From assembly GCF_014206815.1 (NCBI RefSeq), contig NZ_JACHNP010000001.1, positions 2,508,456 to 2,572,455 of the forward strand: 64,000 nucleotides of DNA. The letters are read 5' to 3'. The DNA comes from Xanthomonas sp. F10 (GTDB lineage Bacteria > Pseudomonadota > Gammaproteobacteria > Xanthomonadales > Xanthomonadaceae). The notes below the pieces were generated by a model. The model had not been told where the DNA came from, did not search any database, and worked only from the letters and a program-made list of their open reading frames with translations. Shown piece by piece: positions 23,566 through 34,676 of this stretch (the stretch's first letter is position 1; each line of letters begins with the position of its first letter). A program made the position numbers and the translations under genes.

Positions 23566-25554
23566 TTACAGCTGCGACTCCTGCACGCTGATCTTGTAGT
23601 GCTTGCGCATCGCATCGACGTAGGCCTTGGCATCGGCCGCGCCGTCGATCTGCGCCAGCTGCTGCTGGAACATGGTCTGCTGCTCGGCCGGTACCTTGCT
23701 CAGGTCGCCCGGCGTCACCTTGGTGACCGCGAACAGCGCATAGCGCTTGCCCACCGTGCCCGGGGCCGCAGGCAGTTCGACCTTGCCCACCGACGGCTTG
23801 CCGTCGACCGGCTGCGGTGCGCTGAAGATCGCCTGGCTGGCCTGCGCGCTCGGCATCGGCACGTTGCGCGGCAAACCCGGCATCGGGTTGATCTGCAGCT
23901 TCTCCGCGCCGGCCAGGGCCTGCAGGCTCTCGCCCTTGCGCAGGCGCGCCAGCAGCGCGTCGGCCTTGGCGGCGGCGGCCTTGGCGGTGCGGTCGGCATG
24001 CACCGCGGCCACCACCTGCTCGTGCACCTTGGCCAGCGGCTGGATCTGCTCCGGCTGGTGCTGGGTCACGCGGATCAGCACGCTGTGGTTCGGCCCGAGG
24101 TTGATCGGGTCGCTGACCGTGCCGTCCTGCACCAGGGTGTCGGAGAACGCGGCGCGCAGCACCGCCGGCTGTGCGGCGATGCCGCTGGCGTTGGCGCGCG
24201 AGAACGGCCCCAGCGTCTGCACCGGCAGACCCACTTCCTTCGCGGCCGAGGCCAGCGCGGTCGGGTTCTTGTAGACCAGGTCCACCAGCTTGCCGCTCAA
24301 CTCGCTGAAGGCCTTCTCGCTGTCGGCCTTCAACTGCTCGCTGGCGAGCTGGTCGCGCACCTGCTCGAACGACTTGCCTTCGCCGCCCTTGACCTGGCGC
24401 AGCTGGATGATGTGATAGCCGAATTCGCTCTTCACCGGGCCGACGATCTCGCCGGGCTTCATCGCGAACAGCGCATCCTCGAACGGCTTCACCATCACGC
24501 CCTTCTCCACCCAGCCCAGATCGCCACCGGCGTTCTTGGAGCCCGGGTCGTCGGAGTTGGCGCGGGCCAGCGCGGCGAAATCGGCGCCGGGCTGCTTGGC
24601 TTCGGCCGCCAGCTTGGCCGCCTTGGCCTCGGCCGCCTTCTGCGAGGCCGCGTCCTTGCCGGCGCTGATCAGGATGTGCGAGGCCAGTCGCTGGTCGGGC
24701 TCGACGAAGCGCGCCTTCTCATCGTCGTAGCGCTTGCGCAGCGTCGCCTCGTCGGCCGGCTTGACCGGCGGCAGGTTGGCCGCATTGAGGTCGACGTACT
24801 CGATCGTCACGGTTTCCGGCTGCTTGAAGTCGGACTTGTGCGAGTCGTACCACTGCTGCACCTGCGCGTCGCTCACCGGCGCGGTATCGGCCGGCATCTC
24901 CGGCAGCAACGCCATTTCCACGTCGCGGGTCTCGCCCAGCATCTTCAGCAGGCGATCGGTCTCCTGCTTGGTGGCGAACGCCGATTCTGCGAGGCCGGAC
25001 GGAATCACCGACTGCTGCAGCGCATCGCGCACCAACTGCTGGAACATGGTCGGCGTGCGCGGCGGCGTGCCCGAGGCCAGGGCCAGGCGGTAGCGCTCCG
25101 GATCGAACTTGCCGTCGTTCTGGAACGCAGGCATGGCGCTGATGTAATCGCGTACCGCGGCATCGCCGATGACCACGCCGGCGCGTTCGGCCGACAGCTT
25201 GGCCACCTGCTCGTCGATCAACTGATCGAGCAGCTTGCGCTTGTTGTCGATGCTTTCGAACGCACGCGGATCGAAATCCTCGCCCTGTTGCTCGCGCGCC
25301 TGGATGCGCGCCTGCTCGAAGCGGGTACGGAACTGTTCCGTGCTCACTTCGTGGTGCTGCCACAGCAGCGACACCGGCCACCACGACGGCGCCGACGACC
25401 ACCACGAGGGCGGTGCCTGCACCTTGGCGACATTGTTGGCACCGACGCCACCGAGGTAGCTGTTGTCGATGACGAACAGGAACGGAATCATCAACAGACC
25501 GATGATCGCGGTGGCGATCCAGCCCGAGGTCTTTTCGCGAAGTTTCTGCAGCAT
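23566..25554 (-). CDS. ppiD: Periplasmic chaperone PpiD (parvulin-type)
   Basis: The 662-residue protein has an inner-membrane anchor ([20 protein letters not shown] and on to about residue 32), a SurA_N/PpiD chaperone region, and a parvulin domain around residues 270-360. The parvulin part has [30 protein letters not shown] and [12 protein letters not shown]. PpiD assists folding of proteins leaving the Sec translocon. Compared with E. coli PpiD there is a Trp-rich insert right after the anchor ([17 protein letters not shown]). It lies downstream of lon and hupB as in E. coli, but three tRNA genes are interposed. The ATG at 25554 is chosen over upstream codons by family match. Confidence 0.92.
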   Translation of the reverse strand: MLQKLREKTSGWIATAIIGLLMIPFLFVIDNSYLGGVGANNVAKVQAPPSWWSSAPSWWPVSLLWQHHEVSTEQFRTRFEQARIQAREQQGEDFDPRAFESIDNKRKLLDQLIDEQVAKLSAERAGVVIGDAAVRDYISAMPAFQNDGKFDPERYRLALASGTPPRTPTMFQQLVRDALQQSVIPSGLAESAFATKQETDRLLKMLGETRDVEMALLPEMPADTAPVSDAQVQQWYDSHKSDFKQPETVTIEYVDLNAANLPPVKPADEATLRKRYDDEKARFVEPDQRLASHILISAGKDAASQKAAEAKAAKLAAEAKQPGADFAALARANSDDPGSKNAGGDLGWVEKGVMVKPFEDALFAMKPGEIVGPVKSEFGYHIIQLRQVKGGEGKSFEQVRDQLASEQLKADSEKAFSELSGKLVDLVYKNPTALASAAKEVGLPVQTLGPFSRANASGIAAQPAVLRAAFSDTLVQDGTVSDPINLGPNHSVLIRVTQHQPEQIQPLAKVHEQVVAAVHADRTAKAAAAKADALLARLRKGESLQALAGAEKLQINPMPGLPRNVPMPSAQASQAIFSAPQPVDGKPSVGKVELPAAPGTVGKRYALFAVTKVTPGDLSKVPAEQQTMFQQQLAQIDGAADAKAYVDAMRKHYKISVQESQL

Positions 25555-25695
25555 TGGGAACCGACGGCCTATTGGCGAGCCGCGCAGTTTAACCCGCTTC
25601 ACGCCCTGCGGCAGAACCGCCGGCCCGGCCCCCGCGCCGGTCATGCGCCGCGGCGGCGGATCGGGAGCGGGCAGCGGACGAAAACAGGCGTGACG

Positions 25696-25729
25696 CAGAA
25701 AAAAGAAACCCCCGATCGCTCGGGGGTTT
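25696..25729 (-). terminator. Terminator after the second tRNA-Asp
   Basis: On the minus strand, AAACCCCCGAGCGATCGGGGGTTT is followed by CTTTTTTC, 11 bp after the encoded CCA. It ends the Val-Asp-Asp tRNA transcript before ppiD. Confidence 0.9.
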
Positions 25730-25739
25730 CGCGTACAAA

Positions 25740-25816
25740 TGGCGGAGTGGACGGGACTCGAACCCGCGACCTCCGGCGTGACAGGCCAGCATTCTAACCG
25801 ACTGAACTACCACTCC
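25740..25816 (-). tRNA. tRNA-Asp(GTC), copy 2
   Basis: The 77-nt tRNA has acceptor GGAGTGG with CCACTCC, anticodon loop CTGTCAC (GTC) and an encoded CCA. It is identical to the copy at 25934-26010 over the whole gene. Each copy is followed by its own near-identical hairpin, which shows a tandem duplication with a period of 194 bp. Confidence 0.95.
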
Positions 25817-25895
25817 GCGTTTGAACGGAGGCGGGCGCGAGGCCCGCTTTCCCGAAGTGGCCGGGCCAACGCTGGTGCGTGGCGGCGACTGCGAG

Positions 25896-25924
25896 AAACG
25901 AAACCCCCGATCGCTCGGGGGCTT
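25896..25924 (-). terminator. Terminator between the two tRNA-Asp genes
   Basis: CCCCCGAGCGATCGGGGG is followed on the minus strand by TTTCGTTTCTC. The T-run is weaker than that after copy 2, so some read-through to the second tRNA-Asp is likely. Confidence 0.75.
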
Positions 25925-25933
25925 CGGTACAAC

Positions 25934-26010
25934 TGGCGGAGTGGACGGGACTCGAACCCGCGACCTCCGGCGTGACAGGCCAGCATTCTAACCGACTGAA
26001 CTACCACTCC
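25934..26010 (-). tRNA. tRNA-Asp(GTC), copy 1
   Basis: The 77-nt tRNA is identical to the copy at 25740-25816: anticodon GTC, encoded CCA. It lies 27 bp after tRNA-Val, and a terminator-like hairpin follows at once. Confidence 0.95.
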
Positions 26011-26037
26011 GCTTTTGAAACTTGTCGCTTGGTGCTC

Positions 26038-26112
26038 TGGTGGGTGCTGAGGGTTTCGAACCCCCGACCCTCTCCGTGTAAAGGAGACGCTCTACCGCTG
26101 AGCTAAGCACCC
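26038..26112 (-). tRNA. tRNA-Val(TAC)
   Basis: The 75-nt tRNA has acceptor GGGTGCT with AGCACCC, anticodon TAC in CTCCTTTACACGGAG and an encoded CCA. Its 5' end is only 11 bp after the hupB stop, so there is no room for a separate promoter outside the hupB coding region. Confidence 0.95.
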
Positions 26113-26123
26113 TAGCGAGTCGA

Positions 26124-26396
26124 TTAGTTTACGGCATCCTTCAGCGCTTTACCAGCCTTGAACGTCGGATTCTTCGACGCGGCGATCTTGATGGAGTCGC
26201 CGGTCTTCGGGTTGCGGCCGGTGCGCTCGGCACGGTCGCGCACCTGGAAGGTGCCGAAGCCCACGAGCGTGACGCTGTCGCCCTTCTTCAGGGCCTTGGT
26301 CACTTCCGACACGAAGGCGTCGATGGCACGACCGGCTTCGGCCTTGGAAATATCGGCGGCAGCGGCGATCGCGTCGTTCAGTTCGGCTTTATTCAT
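26124..26396 (-). CDS. hupB: DNA-binding protein HU-beta
   Basis: HU (90 residues) is a dimeric nucleoid protein. The chain [40 protein letters not shown] and [20 protein letters not shown] covers the helix pair, the body and the DNA-binding arm with its Arg-Asn-Pro tip. It lies downstream of lon as in E. coli. tRNA-Val follows after 11 bp, so the hupB mRNA is probably trimmed by tRNA processing. Upstream codons in the frame lie in noncoding sequence and were rejected. Confidence 0.96.
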   Translation of the reverse strand: MNKAELNDAIAAAADISKAEAGRAIDAFVSEVTKALKKGDSVTLVGFGTFQVRDRAERTGRNPKTGDSIKIAASKNPTFKAGKALKDAVN

Positions 26397-26625
26397 TTCT
26401 TGATGACTCCATGTGCGGCAGAAGACCGCGGATTGAGGATCGGGTGTCGGCGTGGCCTGCCTCGCCTGAGCGAGACCCCGATGGATATGTTTTGCACTAC
26501 CAAGCACGCCCGTTCGCGGTGCTCGCAAGCGCTGCATTTATACCAGCGGGCCCATACCCGCGCAAGCCGAAAAGCCAACAACGGCGCGGGTTTGGGCCGT
26601 TTGCGCGGGTGCGGTTCAGCGCGCG

Positions 26626-29094
26626 TCAGTGCTTGACGCGCGGGTTCGAGGATGCTTTCTGCTTGCGCCGCGACGGCGCCTGGTCGGCATCGGCGACAGG
26701 CTTCGGCGCAAGCGGACGCTCCAGCGCCAGATCCAGCACTTCGTCGATCCACTTCACCGGCACGATCTTCAGATCGCGGGTGACGTTCTCCGGGATGTCG
26801 GCCAGATCCTTGCGGTTCTCCTCCGGGATCAGCACGGTACGGATGCCGCCGCGCAGCGCGGCCAGCAGCTTCTCCTTGAGGCCACCGATCGCCGAGACGC
26901 GGCCACGCAGGGTGATCTCACCGGTCATCGCCACGTCCGCCTTCACCGGCACCTTGGTCAGCATCGACACCAGCGAGGTCACCATCGCGATGCCGGCACT
27001 GGGGCCGTCCTTCGGCGTCGCGCCATCGGGCACGTGCAGATGCACGTCGTGCTTCTGCAGGAAGTCCGCCTCGATGCCGAGCCGCTCGGCGCGCGAACGC
27101 ACCACCGACAACGCCGCCGACGCCGATTCCTTCATCACATCGCCGAGCTGGCCGGTCAGGATCACCGCGCCCTTGCCCGGGACCAGGGTCGATTCGATCT
27201 GCAGCAGATCGCCACCGACCTCGGTCCAGGCCAGGCCGGTCACCAGGCCGATCTCGTTCTGCTCCTCGGCACGGCCGAAGTCGTAGCGGCGCACGCCCAG
27301 GTACTTGTCCAGGTTCTTCGAGCCGACGACGACCCGCGCCTTGTCCTTGCGCGCGACGCCCTTCTTCGCCGCAGCCTTCTTCGCCAGGGCTGCCGGCTGC
27401 GGACCGGCCAGGGCGATTTCCTTGACCACCTTGCGGCAGATCTTGGCGACTTCACGCTCGAGGTTGCGCACGCCGGATTCGCGCGTGTAGTAGCGCACGA
27501 CGTCGCGGATCGCGTCGGCACCGATCTCCAGCTCATCCTGCTTCAGGCCATTGGCCTTGAGCTGCTTGGGTACCAAGTAGCGCGTGGCGATGTTGAGCTT
27601 CTCGTCCTCGGTGTAGCCGGGGATACGGATCACTTCCATGCGGTCCAGCAGCGGACCGGGGATGTTCAGCGAATTGGAGGTCGCCACGAACATCACTTCG
27701 GACAGGTCCAGGTCCACTTCCAGGTAATGGTCGTTGAAGGCGTTGTTCTGCTCGGGGTCGAGCACTTCCAGCAGCGCCGACGACGGATCGCCACGGAAGT
27801 CCATCGACATCTTGTCGATTTCGTCGAGCACGAACAGCGGATTCTTGCTGCCGACCTTGTTGAGGTTCTGCACGATGCGGCCCGGCATCGAGCCGACATA
27901 GGTACGGCGGTGACCGCGGATCTCCGCCTCGTCGCGCACGCCGCCCAGCGACATGCGCACGAACTTGCGGTTGGTCGCCTTGGCGATGGACTGGCCCAGC
28001 GAGGTCTTGCCCACGCCCGGCGGTCCGACCAGGCACAGGATCGGCCCCTTCATCTGCTTCACCCGCGACTGCACCGCGAGGTACTCGAGGATGCGGTCCT
28101 TGACCTTCTCCAGGCCGTAGTGATCGGCGTCGAGGGTTTCCTGCGCGACCTTGAGGTCCTTGCGCACCTTGCTGCGCTTCTTCCACGGCACGCCCAGCAG
28201 CCAGTCGAGGTAGTTGCGCACCACCGCGGCTTCGGCCGACATCGGCGACATCTGCTTGAGCTTGTTGAGTTCGGCCTTGGCCTTGGTCTCCACCGGCTTG
28301 GGCATGCCGGCCTCGGCGATCTTGCGCGCCAGCTCCTCCAGCTCGCCCGGCGCGTCGTCGAGGTCGCCCAGTTCCTTCTGGATCGCCTTCATCTGCTCGT
28401 TGAGGTAGTACTCGCGCTGGCTCTTCTCCATCTGCGACTTGACCCGGCCGCGGATGCGCTTCTCCAGCTGCTGCACGTCGATCTCGCCGTCGACCAGGCC
28501 GACCAGCATCTCCAGGCGCTCGCCCACTTCCAGCGTTTCCAGCAGGCGCTGCTTGTCGGCCAGGCGCACGCCGATGTGCGCGGCGATGGTGTCGGCCAGG
28601 CGGCCGGGCTCGTCGATGCCGGACAGGGTCTGCAGCAGTTCCGGCGGCAGCTTGCGGTTGGTCTTGACGTACTGCTCGAACAGCGACATCAGCGAACGCG
28701 CGATCGCCTCGACCTCGCGCTCCTCGCGCGATTCGGCGGCATCGATCTCGCGGCCTTCGCCCTGCAGCGCGCCGTCGCGCTCGGCGACCTTGTCGACGCT
28801 GACCCGCGACAGGCCCTCGACCAGCACCTTGATGGTGCCGTCGGGCAGCTTCAGCAGTTGCAGCACCTGCGCCAGCGTGCCGACGTTGTACAGGTCGGCC
28901 GCCGCCGGATCGTCGGTCTCGGCGGATTTCTGCGCGACCAGCAGGATGCGCTTGTCGGCCTCCATCGCGTGCTCGAGCGCGCGCATGGATTTGTCGCGAC
29001 CGACGAACAGCGGGATGACCATGTGCGGGAAGACCACGACGTCGCGCAACGGCAGGACCGGCAGGTCGAGGACTTCGGATTGGGACTGGGCCAT
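26626..29094 (-). CDS. lon: ATP-dependent protease Lon
   Basis: Lon (822 residues) degrades misfolded and regulatory proteins. It has the N-terminal substrate domain ([20 protein letters not shown]), coiled coil, AAA+ module with Walker [17 protein letters not shown] and Walker [12 protein letters not shown], and the serine-lysine protease domain with [14 protein letters not shown] (catalytic Ser) and the downstream Lys in [12 protein letters not shown]. It is longer than the E. coli enzyme through a Lys/Ala-rich insert near residues 590-610 and a C-terminal basic tail. A terminator separates it from clpX, so it has its own promoter. Confidence 0.97.
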   Translation of the reverse strand: MAQSQSEVLDLPVLPLRDVVVFPHMVIPLFVGRDKSMRALEHAMEADKRILLVAQKSAETDDPAAADLYNVGTLAQVLQLLKLPDGTIKVLVEGLSRVSVDKVAERDGALQGEGREIDAAESREEREVEAIARSLMSLFEQYVKTNRKLPPELLQTLSGIDEPGRLADTIAAHIGVRLADKQRLLETLEVGERLEMLVGLVDGEIDVQQLEKRIRGRVKSQMEKSQREYYLNEQMKAIQKELGDLDDAPGELEELARKIAEAGMPKPVETKAKAELNKLKQMSPMSAEAAVVRNYLDWLLGVPWKKRSKVRKDLKVAQETLDADHYGLEKVKDRILEYLAVQSRVKQMKGPILCLVGPPGVGKTSLGQSIAKATNRKFVRMSLGGVRDEAEIRGHRRTYVGSMPGRIVQNLNKVGSKNPLFVLDEIDKMSMDFRGDPSSALLEVLDPEQNNAFNDHYLEVDLDLSEVMFVATSNSLNIPGPLLDRMEVIRIPGYTEDEKLNIATRYLVPKQLKANGLKQDELEIGADAIRDVVRYYTRESGVRNLEREVAKICRKVVKEIALAGPQPAALAKKAAAKKGVARKDKARVVVGSKNLDKYLGVRRYDFGRAEEQNEIGLVTGLAWTEVGGDLLQIESTLVPGKGAVILTGQLGDVMKESASAALSVVRSRAERLGIEADFLQKHDVHLHVPDGATPKDGPSAGIAMVTSLVSMLTKVPVKADVAMTGEITLRGRVSAIGGLKEKLLAALRGGIRTVLIPEENRKDLADIPENVTRDLKIVPVKWIDEVLDLALERPLAPKPVADADQAPSRRKQKASSNPRVKH

Positions 29095-29137
29095 GAGGAT
29101 TCCGATTTGGGAGGCGGGAACGCGATGCGGGCGGCCA

Positions 29138-29173
29138 TAAAAACGCCGATGGCCCCGTTATGGGGCCATCGGC
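29138..29173 (-). terminator. Terminator after clpX
   Basis: On the minus strand, GCCGATGGCCCC-ATAA-GGGGCCATCGGC is followed by GTTTTTATGG. It lies about 100 bp after the clpX stop and 44 bp before the lon start, so it isolates the tig-clpP-clpX transcript from lon. Confidence 0.9.
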
Positions 29174-29271
29174 TGGACGATGCAAGGGGAGCGCAGAACC
29201 CCTTTATGTTTCAGCGACTTACCGGCAGGCCTGGGGCACGCGACGGGGTCGCCGCGCAGCACCGGCCCGGG

Positions 29272-30558
<1,287 letters not shown>

Positions 30559-30686
30559 TGCTTCGCTTACCCAGTTACCCCACCCGATGAACGGGGGTTC
30601 GATTTCGAGAATAGCACAGGGCCGGGAGGACGCTAGCCCGACCCCGGCCCTGCGGAATACGCTGCGTTTTGCAGTACATGCAAGCC

Positions 30687-31313
30687 TTATGCCGGCTGGA
30701 TGGACTCGTCCGGGCGACGCTCCAGCACCTGGTCGACGAGGCCGTAGGCCTGCGCGTCGACGGCGCTCTTGAAGTTGTCGCGCTCGGTGTCGCGGGCGAT
30801 GGTTTCCAGCGACTGGCCGGTGTGCTTGGCCAGGATTTCGTTCAGCCGCGCGCGCAGGGTCAGGATCTCGCGGGCGTGGATGTCGATGTCGGTGGCCTGG
30901 CCCTGGAAGCCGCCCAGCGGCTGGTGGATCATCACCCGCGAGTTCGGCAGCGCATAACGCTTGCCGGCCGCGCCCGACGCCAGCAGCAGCGCGCCCATCG
31001 AGGCGGCCTGGCCGACGCAGATGGTGCTCACGTCCGGCTTGATGTACTGCATGGTGTCGTAGATCGCCATGCCGGCGGTGACCACGCCGCCCGGCGAGTT
31101 GATGTAGATGCTGATGTCCTTCTCCGGATTGTCCGCTTCCAGGAACAGCAGCTGGGCCACGATCACGTTGGCCATGTGGTCGTCGATCGGGCCGACCAGG
31201 AAGATCAGGCGCTCCTTCAACAGACGCGAATAGATGTCGTAGGCGCGCTCGCCGCGGCTGGTCTGCTCGACCACCATCGGAACCAGATTCAAGGCCTTGG
31301 TCACATTGTCCAC
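30687..31313 (-). CDS. clpP: ATP-dependent Clp protease proteolytic subunit ClpP
   Basis: ClpP (208 residues) forms the tetradecameric serine-protease chamber. The triad is Ser105 ([10 protein letters not shown]), His130 ([10 protein letters not shown]) and Asp179 (RDTERDNF). The GSP-type oxyanion segment is [11 protein letters not shown]. It lies between tig and clpX in the standard order. A 128-bp spacer before clpX suggests separate ribosome loading. Confidence 0.97.
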   Translation of the reverse strand: MDNVTKALNLVPMVVEQTSRGERAYDIYSRLLKERLIFLVGPIDDHMANVIVAQLLFLEADNPEKDISIYINSPGGVVTAGMAIYDTMQYIKPDVSTICVGQAASMGALLLASGAAGKRYALPNSRVMIHQPLGGFQGQATDIDIHAREILTLRARLNEILAKHTGQSLETIARDTERDNFKSAVDAQAYGLVDQVLERRPDESIQPA

Positions 31314-31454
31314 GCGGTGATCTCCTGCTGCTCGGGGTCCGTCCCTGCACGGGGGTGTACAGGGCTTCGCATCGTGTTGCGCCCCGCCGCCGCGGGGAGG
31401 TGAAACGGGATCCGCGTCGCGCAGGCCGGCTGCGCAACGCGGCGACGCGTCGTC

Positions 31455-32750
31455 TTATTGACGGATCGCGTCCTGAAACGACATCGCCTGCTCGGTGTGC
31501 TGGGCGCGCTCGGCGATCCAGTCGATCACCTGCTCTTCCATCACACGGCTCTGCAGTCCTCCCATCAATTGGGGATCGTTGCGGTACATCTCAATGACCT
31601 GCTCCGGCTCTTCGTAGGTCGAGGCGATCAGGCGCAGCGTCTCCGAAACCCGCTTCGGGTCCAGGCGCAGTTCGTTGCGGCGGGCGACCTCGCCGACCAG
31701 CAGGCCGACCAGCACGCGCTTGCGCGCGGCGTCCATGAAGCCCTGGTGGGCGTCCTCCGGCACCTGGCCCGGGTCGCGGCCGGAACGGCGCAGTTGCTCG
31801 ACCTGCTGCGCCAGCATGGCGCGCGCCTCGTTCTCGACCAGGCGCGGCGGCATTTCCACCGAGGCATAGGCGGCGATCAGCTGCTCGCCGACTTCGCGAC
31901 GCAGGCGATTCATCAGCGCGCCCTTGAGCTCGCGCTCCAGGTTGATGCGGATGTCCTTGCGGAACTGCTCGGCATCGCCGCTCTTCACGCCGAAGCTCTT
32001 GATGAACTCCTTGTCCACCTCCGGCAGCACCGGCGCGGCCACATCGACCGCCTTCACGTGCACCTGGACCTGCTTGCCGGCGAACTGCGGCACGCGCCAG
32101 TCGGCCGGGAAGTCGACCGTCAGCGTCTTCTCTTCGTCCTTGGACAGGCCGATCAGGCCCTGCTCGATCGCCGGGAACATCACGCCCGAGCCGATCACGC
32201 TGCTGCCCTTCTCCACGCCTTCGGCCGGCAGGCGCTCGTCGCCGACCTGCGACCAGGTCTCCAGGGTCACCAGGTCGCCGTCCTGCGCCGGACGCGCGGC
32301 CGGCTGCCAGGTGCGGCGCTGCAGGCGCAGGTTCTCGATCATCTGCTCGATGTCGGCGTCGGTGACCTCGGCGGTGTGGCGGATCACCTGCAGCGTCGAG
32401 ACGTCGATGTCGCCAAAGTCCGGCACCACTTCGAAGGTGGCCACGAACTGCAGCTCGTTGTCGCCGGCGCGATCGATGCGCGGGTTGCCGGCCAGGCGCA
32501 GCTCGTGCTCGCGCACGGCCGAGTCGAAGGTCTCGCGCAGCAGGCCGTCCAGCGCCTCGGCGCGGATCTGCGGCCCGAAGCGCTGCTCGATCACCTTGGC
32601 CGGAATCTTGCCCGGACGGAAGCCCTTGATCCGCGCGGTACGCGCGACTTCGCGCAGGCGGCCGCCGACATGGGTTTCCAGGCGATCCTCCGGCAGGGTG
32701 AAGGTCAGACGCCGTTCCAGGGTACCGGTGGTTTCGATCGAAGCTTGCAT
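31455..32750 (-). CDS. tig: Trigger factor
   Basis: Trigger factor (431 residues) is the ribosome-associated folding chaperone. The N-terminal ribosome-binding signature lies in [18 protein letters not shown] (about residues 43-60), followed by an FKBP-like domain ([20 protein letters not shown] on) and the helical C-terminal arms. The ATG at 32750 gives [19 protein letters not shown]. It is the first gene of tig-clpP-clpX. A tRNA-Leu lies upstream on the same strand. Confidence 0.96.
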   Translation of the reverse strand: MQASIETTGTLERRLTFTLPEDRLETHVGGRLREVARTARIKGFRPGKIPAKVIEQRFGPQIRAEALDGLLRETFDSAVREHELRLAGNPRIDRAGDNELQFVATFEVVPDFGDIDVSTLQVIRHTAEVTDADIEQMIENLRLQRRTWQPAARPAQDGDLVTLETWSQVGDERLPAEGVEKGSSVIGSGVMFPAIEQGLIGLSKDEEKTLTVDFPADWRVPQFAGKQVQVHVKAVDVAAPVLPEVDKEFIKSFGVKSGDAEQFRKDIRINLERELKGALMNRLRREVGEQLIAAYASVEMPPRLVENEARAMLAQQVEQLRRSGRDPGQVPEDAHQGFMDAARKRVLVGLLVGEVARRNELRLDPKRVSETLRLIASTYEEPEQVIEMYRNDPQLMGGLQSRVMEEQVIDWIAERAQHTEQAMSFQDAIRQ

Positions 32751-32941
32751 GTGGACTCCTGCCACCGGGAGCCCACGGCTCTCGGCACGATGTAGAAAAG
32801 TACGGGTTGGCGCGGGCACGGGACAGCCGCCGCAGCCGGATAGTTTCGCCTATTCCCGCGGCGCCTGCCAGCGCAGGGCCGGGCGGCCGCCGTGGCGACG
32901 CCGAACCCGCCATCGCCGCGAGGGGCCGTGGGGGGGTTGGA

Positions 32942-33026
32942 TGGTGCGAAAGAGGGGACTCGAACCCCTACGCCTTGCGGCACTGGTACCTAAAACCAGG
33001 GCGTCTACCAATTCCGCCACTTTCGC
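32942..33026 (-). tRNA. tRNA-Leu(TAG)
   Basis: The 85-nt class II tRNA has acceptor GCGAAAG with CTTTCGC, anticodon stem-loop CTGGT-TTTAGGT-ACCAG (TAG), a variable arm and an encoded CCA. It is separated from the upstream tRNA-Lys by a terminator. Confidence 0.95.
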
Positions 33027-33078
33027 GCTGCGGCGCCGGAGGGCGCCTGCCGGCACATTGTTGCAGGCCGGCCGACAA

Positions 33079-33110
33079 AGAAAAAGGCACCTGCCGGAGC
33101 AGGTGCCTTT
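33079..33110 (-). terminator. Terminator after tRNA-Lys
   Basis: On the minus strand, AGGCACCTGC-TCC-GGCAGGTGCCT is followed by TTTTCTTTG. It ends the Pro-Arg-His-Lys tRNA operon. Confidence 0.9.
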
Positions 33111-33115
33111 CGTTT

Positions 33116-33191
33116 TGGTGGGCCGTCAAGGATTCGAACCTTGGACCTATTGATTAAGAGTCAACTGCTCTACCAACTGAGCTAACGGCCC
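33116..33191 (-). tRNA. tRNA-Lys(CTT)
   Basis: The 76-nt tRNA has acceptor GGGCCGT with ACGGCCC, anticodon loop CTCTTAA (CTT) and an encoded CCA. It is the last tRNA of the four-gene operon. Confidence 0.95.
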
Positions 33192-33267
33192 TGAAACTGA
33201 GTCGCACATTCTATGTGCTTTTTTGCTTCGTTGCAACACCCCGCGAAGCATCGGGTCACGCGATCAA

Positions 33268-33345
33268 TGGGGTGGCTGAGGGGACTCGAACCCCCGACAT
33301 CTGGAATCACAATCCAGTACTCTAACCAACTGAGCTACAGCCACC
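33268..33345 (-). tRNA. tRNA-His(GTG)
   Basis: The 78-nt tRNA has anticodon GTG in CTGGATTGTGATTCCAG, the extra 5' G paired opposite the C discriminator (CCCCA end) that histidyl-tRNA synthetase needs, and an encoded CCA. Confidence 0.95.
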
Positions 33346-33380
33346 ATTGAAACCTTGCATCTCCTGCCCGGCGCCGGTGT

Positions 33381-33457
33381 TGGCGCGCCCGACAGGAATC
33401 GAACCTGTAACCGCCGGCTTAGAAGGCCGGTGCTCTATCCAGTTGAGCTACGGGCGC
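33381..33457 (-). tRNA. tRNA-Arg(TCT)
   Basis: The 77-nt tRNA has acceptor GCGCCCG with CGGGCGC, anticodon loop CTTCTAA (TCT) and an encoded CCA. It decodes AGA/AGG, which are rare codons in this GC-rich genome. Confidence 0.95.
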
Positions 33458-33501
33458 CCTGGCTGGATTGTCGCATTCCTTTCCGCCGTTGGACATCGGA
33501 T

Positions 33502-33578
33502 TGGTCGGGGTAGAGGGATTCGAACCCCCGACATCCTGCTCCCAAAGCAGGCGCGCTACCAGACTGCGCTATACCCCG
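33502..33578 (-). tRNA. tRNA-Pro(TGG)
   Basis: The 77-nt tRNA has acceptor CGGGGTA with TACCCCG, anticodon loop TTTGGGA (TGG) and an encoded CCA. It is the first gene of the Pro-Arg-His-Lys operon. Confidence 0.95.
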
Positions 33579-33617
33579 GCGGAACATCCCTCGCGGCCAA
33601 GGCCGGAAAGGTCGGCT

Positions 33618-33646
33618 ATTGTGGGAAGCTTGCGGCCTGCTGTCAA
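33618..33646 (-). promoter_or_regulatory. Sigma-70 promoter of the Pro-Arg-His-Lys tRNA operon
   Basis: On the minus strand a perfect TTGACA (33641-33646) and CACAAT (33618-33623) are 17 bp apart. The tRNA-Pro 5' end lies 39 bp further. A GC-rich discriminator (AGCCGACC) suits stringent growth-rate control. Confidence 0.8.
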
Positions 33647-33732
33647 CGTCGCATGCACGCAACATCGCCTGCGCTATGCTCAAGCCTTGCCATCGGCATC
33701 GGCCGAGCGCCTTTTTTGAAGGAGAAAACAGC

Positions 33733-34533
33733 ATGCTTCGCAGCGGCAATCCCGCCCTGAAGGAATCCACCTTCCTCGATCTGCGCAGCGGCACCGTGGT
33801 CTCGCCCGGGAGCAGCGCGGTCGCCGCGCGCGACAGCGGCGCGATGACACTGAACGGTACCGCCAACAAGACCGGCATCCTGCTGATGCTGACGGCGCTC
33901 ACCGCCGTATTCGCCTGGAGCCAGTCGGTTTCGATCGATGCCGCGGGCAACGCGATGATCGCCCCGGGCGTGGCCGGCTACGCGCTGGGCGGCCTGATCG
34001 GCGGCTTCATCCTGGCTCTGATCACGATCTTCAAGAAGGAATGGTCGCCGATCACCGCCCCACTGTACGCGCTGGTGGAAGGCTTCTTCCTGGGATCGAT
34101 CTCGGCAATGTACGAAGTGCGCTTCAACGGCATCGTGCTGCAGGCGGTGATGCTGACCTTCGGTACCCTGTTCGCGATGCTGTTCGCCTACCGCAGCGGC
34201 ATGATCAAGGCCACCGAGAACTTCAAACTGGGCGTGGTCGCAGCCACCGGCGGCATCGCCCTGGTGTACCTGGCGACCATGGTGCTGGGCTTCTTCAACA
34301 TCCAGATCCCCTACATCCACGCCTCCGGCACGGTCGGCATCCTGTTCAGCCTGTTCGTGGTGGTGGTGGCGGCGCTGAACCTGGTGCTGGACTTCGACTT
34401 CATCGAAAGCGGCGTCGAACAGGGCGCGCCCAAGTACATGGAGTGGTACGGCGCGTTCGGCCTGATGGTGACCCTGGTGTGGCTGTACCTGGAGTTCCTG
34501 CGCCTGCTGTCGAAGCTGCAGTCGCGGAATTGA
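33733..34533 (+). CDS. Bax inhibitor-1/YccA-family membrane protein
   Basis: The 266-residue protein has the N-terminal motif MLRSGNPALKESTF typical of one YccA-like subgroup, then seven hydrophobic segments from about residue 47 to 262. Acidic residues lie in the late helices (NLVLDFDFIESGVEQGAP). Family members are membrane proteins that in E. coli modulate FtsH, and in other systems act as pH-sensitive calcium leaks. A ribosome site GGAGA is at 33721-33725. The gene is monocistronic and divergent from the tRNA cluster. Confidence 0.92.
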   Translation: MLRSGNPALKESTFLDLRSGTVVSPGSSAVAARDSGAMTLNGTANKTGILLMLTALTAVFAWSQSVSIDAAGNAMIAPGVAGYALGGLIGGFILALITIFKKEWSPITAPLYALVEGFFLGSISAMYEVRFNGIVLQAVMLTFGTLFAMLFAYRSGMIKATENFKLGVVAATGGIALVYLATMVLGFFNIQIPYIHASGTVGILFSLFVVVVAALNLVLDFDFIESGVEQGAPKYMEWYGAFGLMVTLVWLYLEFLRLLSKLQSRN

Positions 34534-34621
34534 GGCCGGGAGTCGGGAATCGGGATTGGGGAATCGCAAGAGCGACTCCCCTTTCTCGATGAGCGGACGT
34601 GGCTTCAGACAACTTGCAAGC

Positions 34622-34657
34622 AAAAGAAAAGGGCGCCCTGGGGCGCCCCTTCTGTTT
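34622..34657. terminator. Bidirectional terminator between convergent genes
   Basis: The hairpin GGGCGCC-CTGG-GGCGCCC is flanked by AAAAGAAAA on the left and a short T-rich stretch on the right. It serves the isocitrate dehydrogenase gene (minus) and probably the Bax inhibitor-1 gene (plus). Confidence 0.85.
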
Positions 34658-34676
34658 GTGCGATCTTGCGGCGGGC

